A stretch of DNA of 64,000 nucleotides from Puccinia triticina. Taxonomy: Eukaryota; Basidiomycota; Pucciniomycetes; Pucciniales; Pucciniaceae. Position numbers and translations under genes: made by a program. The notes beneath the pieces were generated by a model. That model was not told the DNA's origin, made no database searches, and saw only the letters and a list, made by a program, of their open reading frames with translations. Every line of letters starts with the position of its first letter. Position 1 is the stretch's first letter. Of this stretch, positions 43,559 to 54,560 are shown piece after piece. Location of the stretch: NCBI RefSeq assembly GCF_026914185.1, contig NC_070560.1, forward strand, positions 8,113,501 to 8,177,500, in the 5' to 3' direction.

Positions 43559-45253
43559 CGCACTCATCCCTCTCTAAGCTCTATTCCCCCAAAGAGTAGT
43601 TCCACAACGGATGATGAAACTGTAGCATTGGGCCTCAATCCAACCCTCGTACTCACTCGCAATCTTCGAGACCGTACCTCCTGTGTCAAACCGTCAAAGT
43701 ATTCCTATTTAGCCAATGATCCCAGCTCATTCAAGAATGCAATGAAGTCGAATGAAAAAGAGAAATGGTCCGAAGCAACCAATGAAGAAATGTCAAACAT
43801 TGAACACCATGAAGTCTGGGATGACATGTTTGACACTCCTAATTCATTTTTACGGACTCTCTGGATCTTCAAGACCAAGCCGGCTACCCTATCGTTGAAT
43901 GAACGCAAGAAGGCAAGATTATGCATTCAAGGTTTTCTTCAAAAGGAGGGCAAAGATTACGGCAAAACCTTTGCTCCCACGGGAAAATTCACCACGTTAC
44001 TGGTGGTACTTATGTTTGCAATTGACAAAGGTCTGCCAATCAGGCAATTTGATGTCAAAAGCGCCTTCCTCTATGCTCCGCTAAAAGAGGAGCTGTACAT
44101 CAAAACACCAGAAGGTTCAACACGTAAAGCTCCGTATCTTAGGTTAAAAAAATCACTCTATGGATTGAAGCAAGCACCAGCAAATTGGTACAAAACTCTA
44201 ACATCATGGTTCAGTGAAATCAACTATTCGCAATCATCTTCAGATCCCTGTCTGTTCATACACAACGACAAAACCTCTTTTATTTTTTTTCATGTCAATG
44301 ACTTAATAGTTGTTGGGAAAGTCAAAGAATTTGAAGAACTCTTTCTGAAGCGCTTTCCAAACTCCTCAACACACGATCCGGATACGCTACTAGGAATGGA
44401 CGTGGAGATCACAAGCAACTCCATCTCGCTGTCTCAGGAAAAGCTGATTGATAAGGGCTTGAAAATGCTGGGGCTTTCTGACTGTAAACCAGCTAATACT
44501 CCTTTGTTGGTAGCAGTGCAATTGAAACCGGCTTCTCAACAAGAAAAAGATGAATTCTGCAAGTTGGGGGTCAATTACCAAACATTCACCGGGATTCTCA
44601 ATTACCTGTCCTGCCGGACTCGACCAGATCTAGCACCCGCAGTTTCGATGCTGTCCAGCTTCAATAATGATCCTGGCATCTCCCACTGGAAGGAAGTTGT
44701 GCATTGTTGGAAATACGTAAATGGGACAAGAGGGCTTCAACTTACTTTGCGACCCAATCCAATTGAATCGAACTCCTTACAAAACTTTACCGACGCCACG
44801 TGGGCCAATGACCTAGAAACTCGACTATCCAGAAGCGGCTCAATATGTTTCTGGAAGAATTGTCCCATCGCATGGAACAGCAAAAAGCAACACAACATTA
44901 CTCTTTCTTCAACAGAAGCAGAACTCAATGCCTTGGCCGACAGCGTGCAAGAAAACCAATGGATCAAATACCTGGTCGAAGAATTGTGGAACGAAAAACT
45001 GGAACCAACTACTTTCCACATAGATAATCAAGGCCCAGCCGAGAAACTCAAGAACTTTGGCTTGAACTCGAAGACAAAACACTTGGATATCAAAATGAAG
45101 TGGCTGAGGGATCTGAAAAGCAAGAATGAAATCACCGTCACACTTATTCCGTCTGAAGATATGATTGCCGATACGCTAACAAAGGCAAGTAACACTGAAT
45201 CACTAAAAAGACTCTGCAAAAAATGCTATATGGTTCATTACTCACCAAGTTGA
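43559..45253 (+). pseudogene. Element C reverse transcriptase-RNase H
   Basis: An open frame carries the copia RT (GKDYGKTFAPTGK, QFDVKSAFLYAPLKEELYIKTPEG, LKKSLYGLKQAPANWYKTL). The active-site strand reads FHVNDLIVVG where copia enzymes have YVDDL- or HVDDL-type sequence, so one catalytic aspartate is asparagine. RNase H follows with the expected DATWAND, LSSTEAELNAL, HIDNQ and KTKHLDIK motifs, and the protein ends just before the polypurine tract TTGAGGGGGG. The frame is intact but the enzyme should be inactive, and it is separated from integrase by the 555-bp insertion. Confidence 0.88.
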
Positions 45254-45259
45254 GGGGGG

Positions 45260-45990
45260 TGTTGAAACTCAAGCACGCTCTGCGGCGCATCTCATTACCT
45301 CGAGCGCCCCGCGCTACTTGCAGCTGTCCATCAACGGTATCATCAATTCAAACTTAAACACTCTGAATAATCTCCACACGGTCCCCAAGACCGTCTTTGT
45401 CAATTATTGATCTTAAACCTAAATCTTCCTTCTCAAGTATTCTCATCTCCACCACTTGATTGATAACCGCTACAATCTACTCAACCTGATTGAGTCTTTC
45501 CTTGATATCAACATTGACTCTCTCCTTGCTTGTGAACTCAAGCTCTGACAAAGCCTTAACTTGGACAGCCGTATTGGCTTCCAACTTGGTGAGAAATGCA
45601 CCTTTGCATTTCCGCATCTCTCGTCGACTAGGCTCCTCCGATCCTCAAACACTAACACCTGTTCCTTTTCCAGTTCTTTCCTAGATCTAGTCCTTACTTT
45701 TCCCTTTTTATCCTATATTAAGATTATTACCTATTGTTTTTAGGGTTTGTTTCTTTTCCATCTCAATTCTCCTCAAACCACTTGTTGACTAACTTCTTCA
45801 TCATTTCATCACAGTCTATCCCATTCCATATCGTCCACTGTCCTTCTTTGTCCTCCTCAATATATCCGCTATTGTCACAGGGTTGGATTCTTCTTTTCTA
45901 AAAACTTTTTTATCTTGTTTGCCTCGTTCTTACAACTCTTTGTTCTAGTTTCTGGATTTTGGTTTATAGAAATAAAAGCCAGGTTCTTTA
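45260..45990 (+). repeat. Element C right LTR
   Basis: 731 bp uninterrupted copy, which shows what the left LTR looked like before element D. It is preceded by the polypurine tract and followed by GAAGG. Confidence 0.92.
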
Positions 45991-45995
45991 GAAGG

Positions 45996-47604
45996 CACTT
46001 AATACTGATAGCTCTTGAGCTCCCTCTGTTTATTCCTTAGGATTATTATCCCATCATCTGCACTCAGACACATAGAAATATGCTTCATGTAGTCTAATCC
46101 TTTGTGTCTGAAGACACACTATCATCCACAGTTGCACATGTGGCTAGAAGAGCTTTCAGCTCTTGGTATTAATACGACCACTGACACTGCAATATACCAT
46201 CTCAGGATCCAGAACACCAGAACACCAGACCTCAGACCTCATCTTCCACTCCACAGATCAGATCATAACAAGCAGTGCCTTGTATAAAAAATAGCAGCAA
46301 GTTTTCCAGATTTGAAAGGTCCTATTAGTACAGTTCACATTTAGAGTTGAGTGCTACTGGTTTGCTTACATGGCTCTGCTTGGTGGTTTCAGAAATCTCT
46401 TATCTCAGAAGCCAAATTGGCTTGAAATCAAAGCCAAAACTCAAATTGCTGGTTTGAGATTTTCACATTGCTGAAAAATTCAAATGTAAACCCCACTATT
46501 ATCTCCATTTCTGGGCTTATTAAAGGCCCACCAATCCCTCACCTATTATAATCCTCTTTATTTCACCCTTCCTAGAGTCCACTCATCACACTACAGGTCC
46601 CACCAATTGTTTATGAATGGGGGTGGAGGGGGTAGACTTGTCAAACAGCCATAAACATCTGATATGGCACTGTGAAATTTAAGAATATCTCACCTGGCTA
46701 ATTGTTAACAGAATTTCTCAAAATGTCTTGTGTAAACAATTAATTATGTGTCAAATTCTTAGGGTTCAATATTTGTCCAATGCAGTCAAGCTCGTGCCAC
46801 CAATCCTCATTTTGAGGATAGGGACCGGGAGCTAGGATGGCAGGCTCTTATTTCACGGCTTGATTGGAGGTGGGCTACTTTTTGTTGTACAAGGAGTGAA
46901 AGACAAAAACCCATTCAAAAGCCACAAACACCCAGAACTCTCAGGCAAAATGCATGACATTAGTCATAAGCCTCTCCTACGGAGAGTCCCTTTGGGACGC
47001 GGGGGGTGCCTTCCTCCATTTGAGAGGCTTAGTTAGGCTAGAAAATATCCAGGTTTGCTCACTTTCAGATTTTGACCAAAGTTCCAACCCACAAAAACAT
47101 GAGTATACATCCTGTAAATCAACCCCCTTAAAAGAAATTCTCATCCTGACTTATTGTTTTTTTGATAATGATTGGACAGTTGGGTAATCCCCTCCTCCAT
47201 CATAAAAACACCAACTTCAATTGGGACCCAATTATGAACAACTTTTGGGACAGTTTTGGTTTTGGCTCCAAATAAGTTTGAAATAGCCTTTTGCTAACTT
47301 TTATGGACAAAAAAATCTCAAAACAACCCAAACCACTTCCCCAAGGTGTTTTGGGTAAAACTGTTTGGCCAATACCATTTTGAATGTGACTTGCTATACT
47401 GGTCATGGAGAGCCCTCTTGATGACTGACTGTACCGGTCATCAAGAGAGCTCTTGATGCCTTGCTATACCAGTCTGGCCATCAGAGCCCTCTCAATGACT
47501 GGCTGTAGTCTCTCAATGATTGGCTACATATACCGGTAATCAAGAGCTCTGTTGATGACCGGTTGTATGTTTGATGACTTGGTTGCTTCTGGGTGCGTAT
47601 GTAT
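45996..47604. other. Non-genic; imperfect repeats at its right end
   Basis: No supported gene. From 47395 to 47585 there are several imperfect, partly inverted copies of a CTTGATGACCGG / CCGGTCATCAAG sequence. The rest is AT-rich with short frames only. Confidence 0.45.
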
Positions 47605-47749
47605 TAAGGGGTTTCAAAGTAGACCCGCGCATGCAACTTGCAAGGCAAGGCAAGCCGGTGTTCAACTCAAATGTTGAATGTTGACTTGCAGTCTCCCCGC
47701 GAAACTGGTTTATGCAAAGAAACCTGCGGGTCTACTTTGAAACCCCCTA
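47605..47749. mobile_element. 145-bp MITE, copy 2 (inverted relative to copy 1)
   Basis: Read on the minus strand it matches 16884-17038 from TAGGGGGTTTCAAAGTAG through GCGGGGAGACTGCAAGTCA to CTACTTTGAAACCCCTTA, with scattered differences and small deletions. TA lies at both ends. Confidence 0.85.
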
Positions 47750-48171
47750 TTATAGCACCCACGGGTGTGTGCCAGAGCCGTGCGGGTTGCTATATGCCAA
47801 AATTTAGTTGCCATCCCGGGGTTTTAGCAACCCAGTTTTACCTCCCCGGGTGGAGATGCTCAAGGCGCGAAGCCTCTCCTTTGAGGTTGCTACGCTCCCC
47901 AAGGAGGGTACATACACTTGAGTTATTGTGTTTTCATGAATGCTTGGACAAATGTGGCATTTTATGGCTTAGAGTTATGTGCTTACGCTGCACAGCAGCC
48001 TATTTTGAATTTGGTTTTTGCCACTCACAGCGGCAATTGATATCACTTGCCTTGCTGTGATTGAGCATTGGCAAGTGTCCCACCCCATCCAATCACCACC
48101 ACGACAACCAACACGGCAGCCTTTGGTCCGCTTCTCTCAACAACAGTGGCCTCACATATACACATCACACA
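47750..48171. other. Non-genic spacer upstream of the Tc1-like remnant
   Basis: No gene supported. An imperfect inverted pair around CCCGGGGTTTTAGCAACC and short direct repeats are visible near 47760-47900. Part of it may be the 5' end of the transposon whose transposase remnant follows. Confidence 0.4.
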
Positions 48172-48860
48172 ATGGGTTTCCAGCCCTACGCTTTGGATAC
48201 AAAGGTTCATGCCCTCCAAATGGCCCTTGAGGGCCTGTCTTATCCAGAAATTCACTGGCTTCTTGGATGTTCAATTTTGTGGCAGTTGTTTGCTCAATGG
48301 CTGGATCTTTACCAAGAAACTTGGTGTGTGATCAGGGACCCCAATTCTTACAAAACCTGTGGCTGACCAGCGGCCCTCTCTCAAGACAAATGTGCCTTTA
48401 TGATTGAGCTCATACAGCTCAAACCAGGTGTGTTTCTGCATGAGATTCAAGAGAAACTGTACAACTCAACCAAAGTCCTTATAAGCACCACAGGTGTTCA
48501 CCGTAACCTTGTCAAATGTTTGGCAATCATCCTGAAAAAACCTGAAACCAAAAACATTCAGAAATGTCTGGTTGCTAAATAAGTGTTCACGAAGCGGATG
48601 GAGTTTTATCCAGCCAAGTTACTAGCGTCAACAGGTGTTTATATCCAACCAAACTGTCCCATTTTGCTCCCAAAGCTGACGGTTTTTGATTGATTGGCTG
48701 TCTAGATGAGAGTGCCTTCTGCAATAAGGACCTGCTCCAATCACTTGCCAGGTCGCCATAAGGTACCCCCTCGGAGCAACTCCATGTCAATCAGAATGTA
48801 GCCCGACTCAACCTTCTCCCAGTGATATCAATTGGAGGACTGGTGACCCTCACAAAAACT
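48172..48860 (+). pseudogene. Tc1/mariner-like transposase, decayed
   Basis: From ATG 48172 the frame gives a helix-turn-helix region (MGFQPYALDTKVHALQMALE, YPEIHWLLG, VIRDPNSYKTCG), an in-frame TGA at 48364, then MIELIQLKPGVFLHEIQEKL and KKPETKNIQKCLVAK, another stop, and FYPAKLLVST. After about 70 unmatched bases a different frame gives DESAFCNKDL, GTPSEQLHVNQN and ARLNLLPVISIGG. This order matches fungal Tc1/mariner-type transposases: DNA-binding helices, linker, then the first catalytic aspartate in a DES motif. The multiple stops and frameshift make it inactive. Downstream catalytic residues were not resolved. Confidence 0.8.
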
Positions 48861-49843
48861 TTTCAGACGTTCACCAGTCGCCGATCCAAGTATTTTTTGG
48901 AATTTGACTTGGTGAGCCAATCAGTTGCCAGTATCATCAGAATTTCCACTGACTTTCCCCAGGACCCCGGAAGGGTCTTTTCAAGCCACCTCATGTATGT
49001 ATTCAAACGTTACAGCCCCTACCTACAGCTACCCTGGCTCAATGCATCAACAAAAATATGTGTAGTAACACCTTTAAACCCATATCAATGCTGTACAGGT
49101 GTTTAAAAAGCAAAAGTGGTGATGGCAGAATAGATAAATTCAAATAACTCCTTTTGCACACATATCTTTTTTTAAAGTTTGGCTGGAGCCTACATGAGGC
49201 GGCTTGAAAGAACCCTTCTGGGGTCCTCTTTCCCCTGCTGAAAAGCTTCCTAGAATGAAATGCTACCCTGAAATGAACCCTGTTGTTGTATGTGATAACA
49301 CTACCTACCATTGAGGCAAGTAAGCTCCAGCCTTGTGTGATGCTGCTGGCGTCCGGCTCATGTATTGTTCAACATATTGTGAAAAAAAAACAGTTCCCTG
49401 CGACACTTCCAGATATTTCTTTTTGCCAGATTGTGAGAGTTAAGTCCTGTCTGTGGTGGGCTGCGCCTACAGAGACTTATTTTTGATTGAGAACAAGTCT
49501 TGGTATTCTGATGGTCAAACTGTAAAAATGTCAGAAGAACCAAGCAAGAGCAAAATCAATGATGAACTTGCCCCTCCTCATCTTGCTGCTCATCACCCTC
49601 CAGTCACTCTTTGTCAGGCTGTTATCCTTGAGTTGCTTGCCCTTTGCAAGCCTACTGAACAGCTTGGAAAGAGCAGAGTTGAGCCAGTGGCGGACCATTT
49701 TGGTGAATGCGCCAGTGCTTGATATTGAAGAGGCACCCTGGAAGTGGTGTTTCCCTAGCAAAAAGATTGATCCCGTACTGCAACATTTTTGTTGCTGAGG
49801 CTTTGAGGGTTGGGTTCATTGGACGGTGGTGGAGGGCCGGATG
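48861..49843. other. No supported gene
   Basis: Probably contains the decayed 3' end of the Tc1-like element. Short overlapping frames on both strands (49039-49798) show no recognised motif. Confidence 0.4.
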
Positions 49844-50332
49844 CTAGTTGACTGCTCTGGGGCTGGCGGGGTGCACTTGACTACTGGCTGCTGTGGCCAA
49901 GATGATTGTCAATGACGACATCATGGCCTTGGAGGGGTAAAAACCAAAGGACAGCAATGGTGGATAGGCTTGAACCTTGGGCAAAAATCCAGGAAAATCC
50001 TGCAGATCCGTCCAAGGATTCTTCAAAACACAATACATAAGTCCGGGACAAAAACTTGAGTGTAGCTGCATTCATTGCAGTCCATCTGGCACAGTAATGC
50101 CATGATGACAAGACTTACTCGAGATGGCTTACCTAGTTTTAATTTGAGTATGATCCCAATAGTGTGCCTTGGAGTGAGTGTTGAAGTGAGACTTGAGCTT
50201 GCGAAAGAACGTCTTGCCTGACTGGTTTGTGGCAAATTTGGGTTGTTCACTTGTGTAGATCCAGGATATTGCAAGCTGATCTTCCTCACAAGGAAGCCAG
50301 TTTGGTCCACGCTTTTTCTTTGGCTGAGACAA
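49844..50332 (-). pseudogene. SANT/Myb-like DNA-binding protein of a rust transposon family, frameshifted
   Basis: Exon 1 starts MSQPKKKRGPNW at 50332 and continues LPCEEDQLAISWIYTS and GKTFFRKLKSHFN to IKTR. A GT-AG intron (donor AG/GTAAGC, acceptor GTGCCAG) then joins in phase to WTAMNAATLKFLSRTY. A +1 frameshift follows, and LKNPWTDLQDFPGFLP is read in another frame to a stop at 49844. The W..EE.QLA.SW pattern belongs to the SANT/Myb-like proteins that accompany PIF/Harbinger-type or related transposons and are very numerous in rust genomes. No transposase is nearby, so this is an orphan remnant. Confidence 0.65.
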
Positions 50333-50370
50333 ATTGACAGGAGTTGGTTTTGGTGTGTCTTAGACTTCTG

Positions 50371-50388
50371 GGGGGGGGGGGGGGGGGA
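50371..50388. repeat. G-homopolymer tract
   Basis: A run of about 18 G on the plus strand directly upstream of the SANT-like remnant. Similar tracts occur near 2430, 6340 and 16760. Confidence 0.7.
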
Positions 50389-50442
50389 GTTGGCCATTGG
50401 GTGTTTGTAGGAGTTGTGAAAATTTTAGCAAGGGCAGTCGGC

Positions 50443-50500
50443 AGGCTCGCTAGAATGGTCTTACAGAGGCTCTGTAGCCGTTGGTAAATCTAGCGAGCCT
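50443..50500. repeat. 58-bp hairpin
   Basis: AGGCTCGCTAGA at the left pairs with TCTAGCGAGCCT at the right, and the interior has a second short stem ACAGAG/CTCTGT. It may be a small MITE; no target duplication was found. Confidence 0.6.
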
Positions 50501-51290
50501 TAAAGATTTACCAAACAACTATTTAGCTAAAGAGCCCTAAAGAGGGCACAGGGGTAGAAAATTGCTTACATACTTGGTAAATATGCCTTACCGAGTGGGT
50601 TTACAGAGACAGTGGTGGGTGCTCTTAAAACCCAAGTCTCTTGCTGCTGCGGGCGTCTGGTCTTGCAAAGCAAGCCTCCGATATGTACAATGTGGGCGCA
50701 CCCCACCCCATCTCGGCCAGCCCTGGGATGTGACTGCCCCGCAGCCGTCACACGAGTTGAGCAGCCGTACCCGGGCCACCACGAGATCAGCACCATAGGC
50801 AACTGTTGCCAACGGTCCATCACATTGTCACCCCTACTCCAACGCTGCCACCTTGCGACGGGCAGCAGCAGCCGACCATTTCCCAGTCAGGAAATGGGTG
50901 GATGTGAGACGCTCCCGCGACAGCCAGCGGCAGATATCCCCGAGACGGGGAAATTGCGCCACCCAGCCACCTACACTGCTGCCTTTGTACCCGAATCCTA
51001 CCCAGGGCCACCACGTGAGGTAGACTTTTGGAACCAAACACTCAAGCCTTGCACAGGGCAATCTACATACGTATTACACCACTAAAATTTTAAGATTTCA
51101 GCTCTTTAAAAAGATGCTGAGAGGAAGGGCTGTTCTTGAGTAATTCGGAACAGGATTGGGGAGCTGCCAAAGGTGGCTCTTGGTGAAAAATGCTCAGACT
51201 CAATGATTTTTATTTCATGTCCGAGGAGCGGACTTTAACCAAACAACTAGAGAGCCCCCCAGCAAGATCCAAAGGGGGGCCTAACAACAG
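50501..51290. other. GC-rich stretch without supported gene
   Basis: A 157-codon frame (50612-51085) and several opposite-strand frames exist, but they lack domain motifs and all overlap each other in GC-rich sequence. I do not accept any of them as a gene. Confidence 0.4.
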
Positions 51291-51540
51291 TAACAGGGGA
51301 CAGGACAGGTGACAGGAACTGGTGACAGGGAACAGGAGACAAGTCATGGCCACTCGGCCAAACAAATCAGAACAGGTGACAGGAACAGGTGACAGGAACA
51401 GGGGACAGGAACAGGGGACAGGAACAGGAGGACCACTCGGTCAAACAGGAGAAAGGGGCCACTTGGCCAGACAGGATGATGGAGGCCACTTGGCCACACA
51501 TGACAGGACAAAAATTAGCCACTTGGCTAGACAGGAAGTA
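51291..51540. repeat. ACAGG minisatellite plus GGCCACTTGGCC palindromes
   Basis: From 51291 to about 51430 short units such as GGGGACAGGAACAGG repeat with variation. From about 51348 to 51535 the palindromic string GGCCACTTGGCC and its variants occur five times at irregular spacing, each followed by an ACA(G/T)G-type tail. It lies just beyond the 3' end of pseudogene M. Confidence 0.7.
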
Positions 51541-51715
51541 GAAAGAGAAAAATGTGAGCGGATGAGTCCAGAATTCTGACATAAACAACATTCTATCACA
51601 TTACATCCACGGCCAAGTGTCTGCCTTTTCATACCAGGCTTGGGTCTAACACTTCCATGGGCATTGGGGGACCCGTTTTTGTCCCCGCCAAATGCCATTG
51701 GGTTATGCCCTCATG

Positions 51716-52233
51716 TAGGGCTGGCCCCCGTTCCCGGCCTCTCCGGGTATACCCGCGGTCTGCCCCGCGGGTATAGGGCTCCGGGACGCCTCTTTGCCTG
51801 GACCGTACCCAGCCTACCCGGCGGGTACGGTCCACGGGCAGCCTCAGAAATACCCGCGGGTATATTGGGTATGAGGAAGGTCATGTGCAGGTGCGCTGAG
51901 GCTACCAATCTGCACCCGCGTGGAGGAAGTGAGAAAAAAAAATGCACATATCAAAAGTGAAAAGGTCCTTCAGCCCGGACTGGGGCCCTCATGGCTCATG
52001 GGCGCAAAGTGGGTGCAGTAGCTCTGGGCCTTTATGGGCCTTACCCGCGGGAATTGGGAACGGGTCGCGGGTATACCCGTAGCCTGGCCGCCCCGCGGGT
52101 ACCCTGCTCCCGTTCCCAATACCCGCGGGTAAGGCTCGGGCTGCTCAATTTTGGTACCCAAGTGACGGGTATACCCCGGGACAGGCGCTGGGCTAGCTCA
52201 AAGTGGCCGGGTACCCCGCGGGATCCAGCCCTA
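51716..52233. mobile_element. 518-bp hAT-type MITE inside the last exon of M, TSD CCCTCATG
   Basis: The ends are TAGGGCTGG and CCAGCCCTA, flanked by the perfect 8-bp repeat CCCTCATG (51708-51715 and 52234-52241), the hallmark of hAT insertion. The interior is GC-rich with many CCCGCGGGTA palindromes and a ~90-bp near-palindrome at 52042-52131. Removing the element and one duplicate joins M in frame (LHEG to ITQW) and leads to a stop at 51629, so it entered an existing coding exon. Confidence 0.88.
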
Positions 52234-53735
52234 CCCTCATGAAGGCAACGGAGTTGAGCAAGCGGGTCAATTGGCTGTAGAGGGATATCCAAAAATTCCC
52301 GGTGGGCCAGCGGTGAAGACAACGCCGCTGCATTGACAATGTAGTTCCTGTCATCGGCATGGTGGAGCTCACCAACCCAAGTATCTGTATCCTGCCGCTC
52401 GACTCGCAACCTCTTCAACAACAATATTGAGCAGTTGCTCTTGTGGCAATCATGCTGTACATTGATGTTTGCAACAACATCCTTGAATTCGCAACAAAGG
52501 ACAGTACATAAGATTGAGTACACGATAAATTGATGTGTACAGATATTTCACTTACCTCTATACTGATAAACTGCCCCTCCCCAGCCTGAACAACCTCCCT
52601 CATGTTGTAAAATTTGCTGATGCCGCCAAACTTGAACGGAGTGAGACAGACAAACAGAAAAGAACCTGTTGGCTTCTCCGCTTCCCATAGCATATCCACA
52701 CGGCCTATATCCGGCCTTCCTGTCCCGCCCGCGGATTGGTACTGAGTTCATTGGAAAAAAATTGTATTAGTGTAGACTCTGCATCCAACAAAGCCTCAGA
52801 GCGGTATCAAAGAAGGCAGAACTTGCCAGTACAAATGAAGAAATTCTCAAAATATCTTTGGTGGTGGTGTTGACCTCTGCTACTTGGTGCCACAAAAGCC
52901 CTGGTAGATGACTTGCCAGTGCAGGAGGTACAACAAACCGCTGGACAGCAGGAAGCTTGACATCCCGGACACTTGGGCGGAAATCCAAGGAGTTAACAAG
53001 GAGTGAGGCATTATAGCCCATTGACTTTTGTACAGAGTTGTTGTTTTTGAACAAATGAGGCACAGATGTGGCTGCCGTCTTGTATGTTTTGCGCTCTTTG
53101 ACCCAGAAATACCCGCCTGAATACAAAAGTTGAATATTGCAAAAGTTGGCAAACGTGACACCAATGTCTTTGCTGGGACTCTGGCGGTTAGAATGTATTG
53201 ATGCATTCCTCAGGATCGCGTTGTAGCTCTCGAACCTCTCTGTGGCAAACAAATTCGCCGGTCCAAAGCGCCGGATCGCATCTGGAAGATGCAGGAGCAT
53301 ATGGAATTTAGGTTTGTTTACTCACTGAGCTGTCCCCTTGATCAGACGGAAAACAAACAGTCGTATGCGGAGAGTGAGTTCAGATAGACAAGTTTCCATG
53401 TCTTTTATCCGCGTCTCAAATATCAATGTCGCCAGTTGACAGAGAGCAGACCACAAAAGCCGTTTGTGATCGCTCATGTATTCAAACAGAACAAAAGGCG
53501 CGGTCTGGAGGACGATCTTGAATTCTTTGCCAATAAAGTTTGAGTAATGTCTAGTGAGGTACCGGGGCTGCAAGGATGGTATGTTGAGTGCTTTTGTGGC
53601 AAAAGATTGATAACGGGCCGTTACATTCGGAATTTGCGCCAGAGCCAAAGCCTTCATGAATGCGCAAACCAGGTATTTCACAACTTCCAACAGGAAAACA
53701 TGGAGAACCTCCACTGGAGCACCAGGAAAATAAAA

Positions 53736-53879
53736 TAGTCAGTCAATGACAAGTGACATCACACCAGCTCCAGCCAGCTACCCACCATCTATCCAATATC
53801 TATCCACCATCTACCCCAATCTCCCAACCATTTCCACAAATTCCAAAATTTACCAAGGAGGTCCTTTTCAGTTTTTGAT
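53736..53879. other. Sequence between the M coding block and the foldback array
   Basis: Not coding in the M frame. It contains a short direct repeat of CACCATCTA / CCAATCTA type. It is either intron or part of the inserted foldback element. Confidence 0.35.
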
Positions 53880-54560
53880 GAGCCCAACTGATCCTCAGTT
53901 CTGTTCAGCTGATACTCAGCTTTGGTACCCAGCTCATACTCAGCTCATACTCAGCTTTTTTTCTCAGCTCATACTCAGCTCATACTCAGCTTTTTTGCTC
54001 AGCTCATATTCAGCTTTTTTGCTCAGCTCGTACTCAGCTTTTTCACGCAGCTCAGTCTCAGAATTGAAATGAAGCCTTTTGAACAGTCCTTGCCCAGGTG
54101 ATGCTCAGCTTTGTACTAGTCCTGGCGCAGCTGATGCTCAGCTTTGTACCAGTCCTTGCTCAGCCTTTTCCTAGTTCTGTCCCAGCTGATGCTCAGCTTT
54201 GATCCAGTCCTGGGCCAGCTGGCCAGCTGATGCTCAGCTGAGCCAGGCCAGGTAAAAAGATGGGAATCAGCTTGGACAGGACCAGAACTGAAAATCAGCT
54301 AGGCTAGGGCCAAAGCTGAGCATCAGCTCAGCCACGGCCAAGGCTGAGCATCAGCTGTGCCAGGGAAAAAGATTATAATCAGGTAGCCGGTGCCAAGCTG
54401 AGCATCAGCTGGGCCAGGGCAAAAGCTGAGCATCAGCTGAGCCAGGATAAAAGCTGAGCATCAGCTGGGCCAGGGCCAAAGCTGAGCATCAGCTGGGCCA
54501 GGGCCAAAGCTGAGCATCATCTGGGCCAGGGCCAAAGCTGAGCATCATCTGGTTTTGTCA
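53880..54560. repeat. Satellite foldback array (CTCAGCTGATGCTCAGCTTTG and its complement)
   Basis: From 53895 to about 54235 units built on CTCAGCTCATACTCAGCTTT and GATGCTCAGCTTTG run in one orientation. From about 54235 to 54556 the reverse complement AAAGCTGAGCATCAGCTG repeats in the other, spaced by GGGCCAGGGCC. The two halves face each other across CCAGCTGATGCTCAGCTGAGC. About ten units are present per side, the right side more regular. It lies in the interval that interrupts gene M, so it is a foldback-type insertion or an intron that collected repeats. Confidence 0.8.

Larger units (their letters stand above)
36330..45990 (+). mobile_element. Element C: Ty1/copia retrotransposon with two nested insertions, TSD GAAGG
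   Basis: LTRs start TGTTGAAACTC and end GGTTCTTTA. GAAGG flanks the element (36325-36329 and 45991-45995). The right LTR is 731 bp. The left LTR is split by element D into 623 + 108 bp, which sum to exactly 731. Removing D and a second 555-bp insertion leaves about 5.6 kb, normal for copia. The internal order is gag, integrase, reverse transcriptase, RNase H. The LTRs differ at roughly 16 or more positions, so C is older than B. The coding region has a stop, a frameshift and altered catalytic residues. Confidence 0.92.

Noticed and set aside
50612..51085. 157-codon plus frame, with 75-85-codon minus frames opposite
   Set aside because: No motif, no homology I recognise, and frames open on both strands; a cysteine-rich look alone is not enough.
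51291..51540. CRISPR-like look of short regular repeats
   Set aside because: Units are contiguous and degenerate without spacers, and the sequence is eukaryotic; it is a minisatellite.
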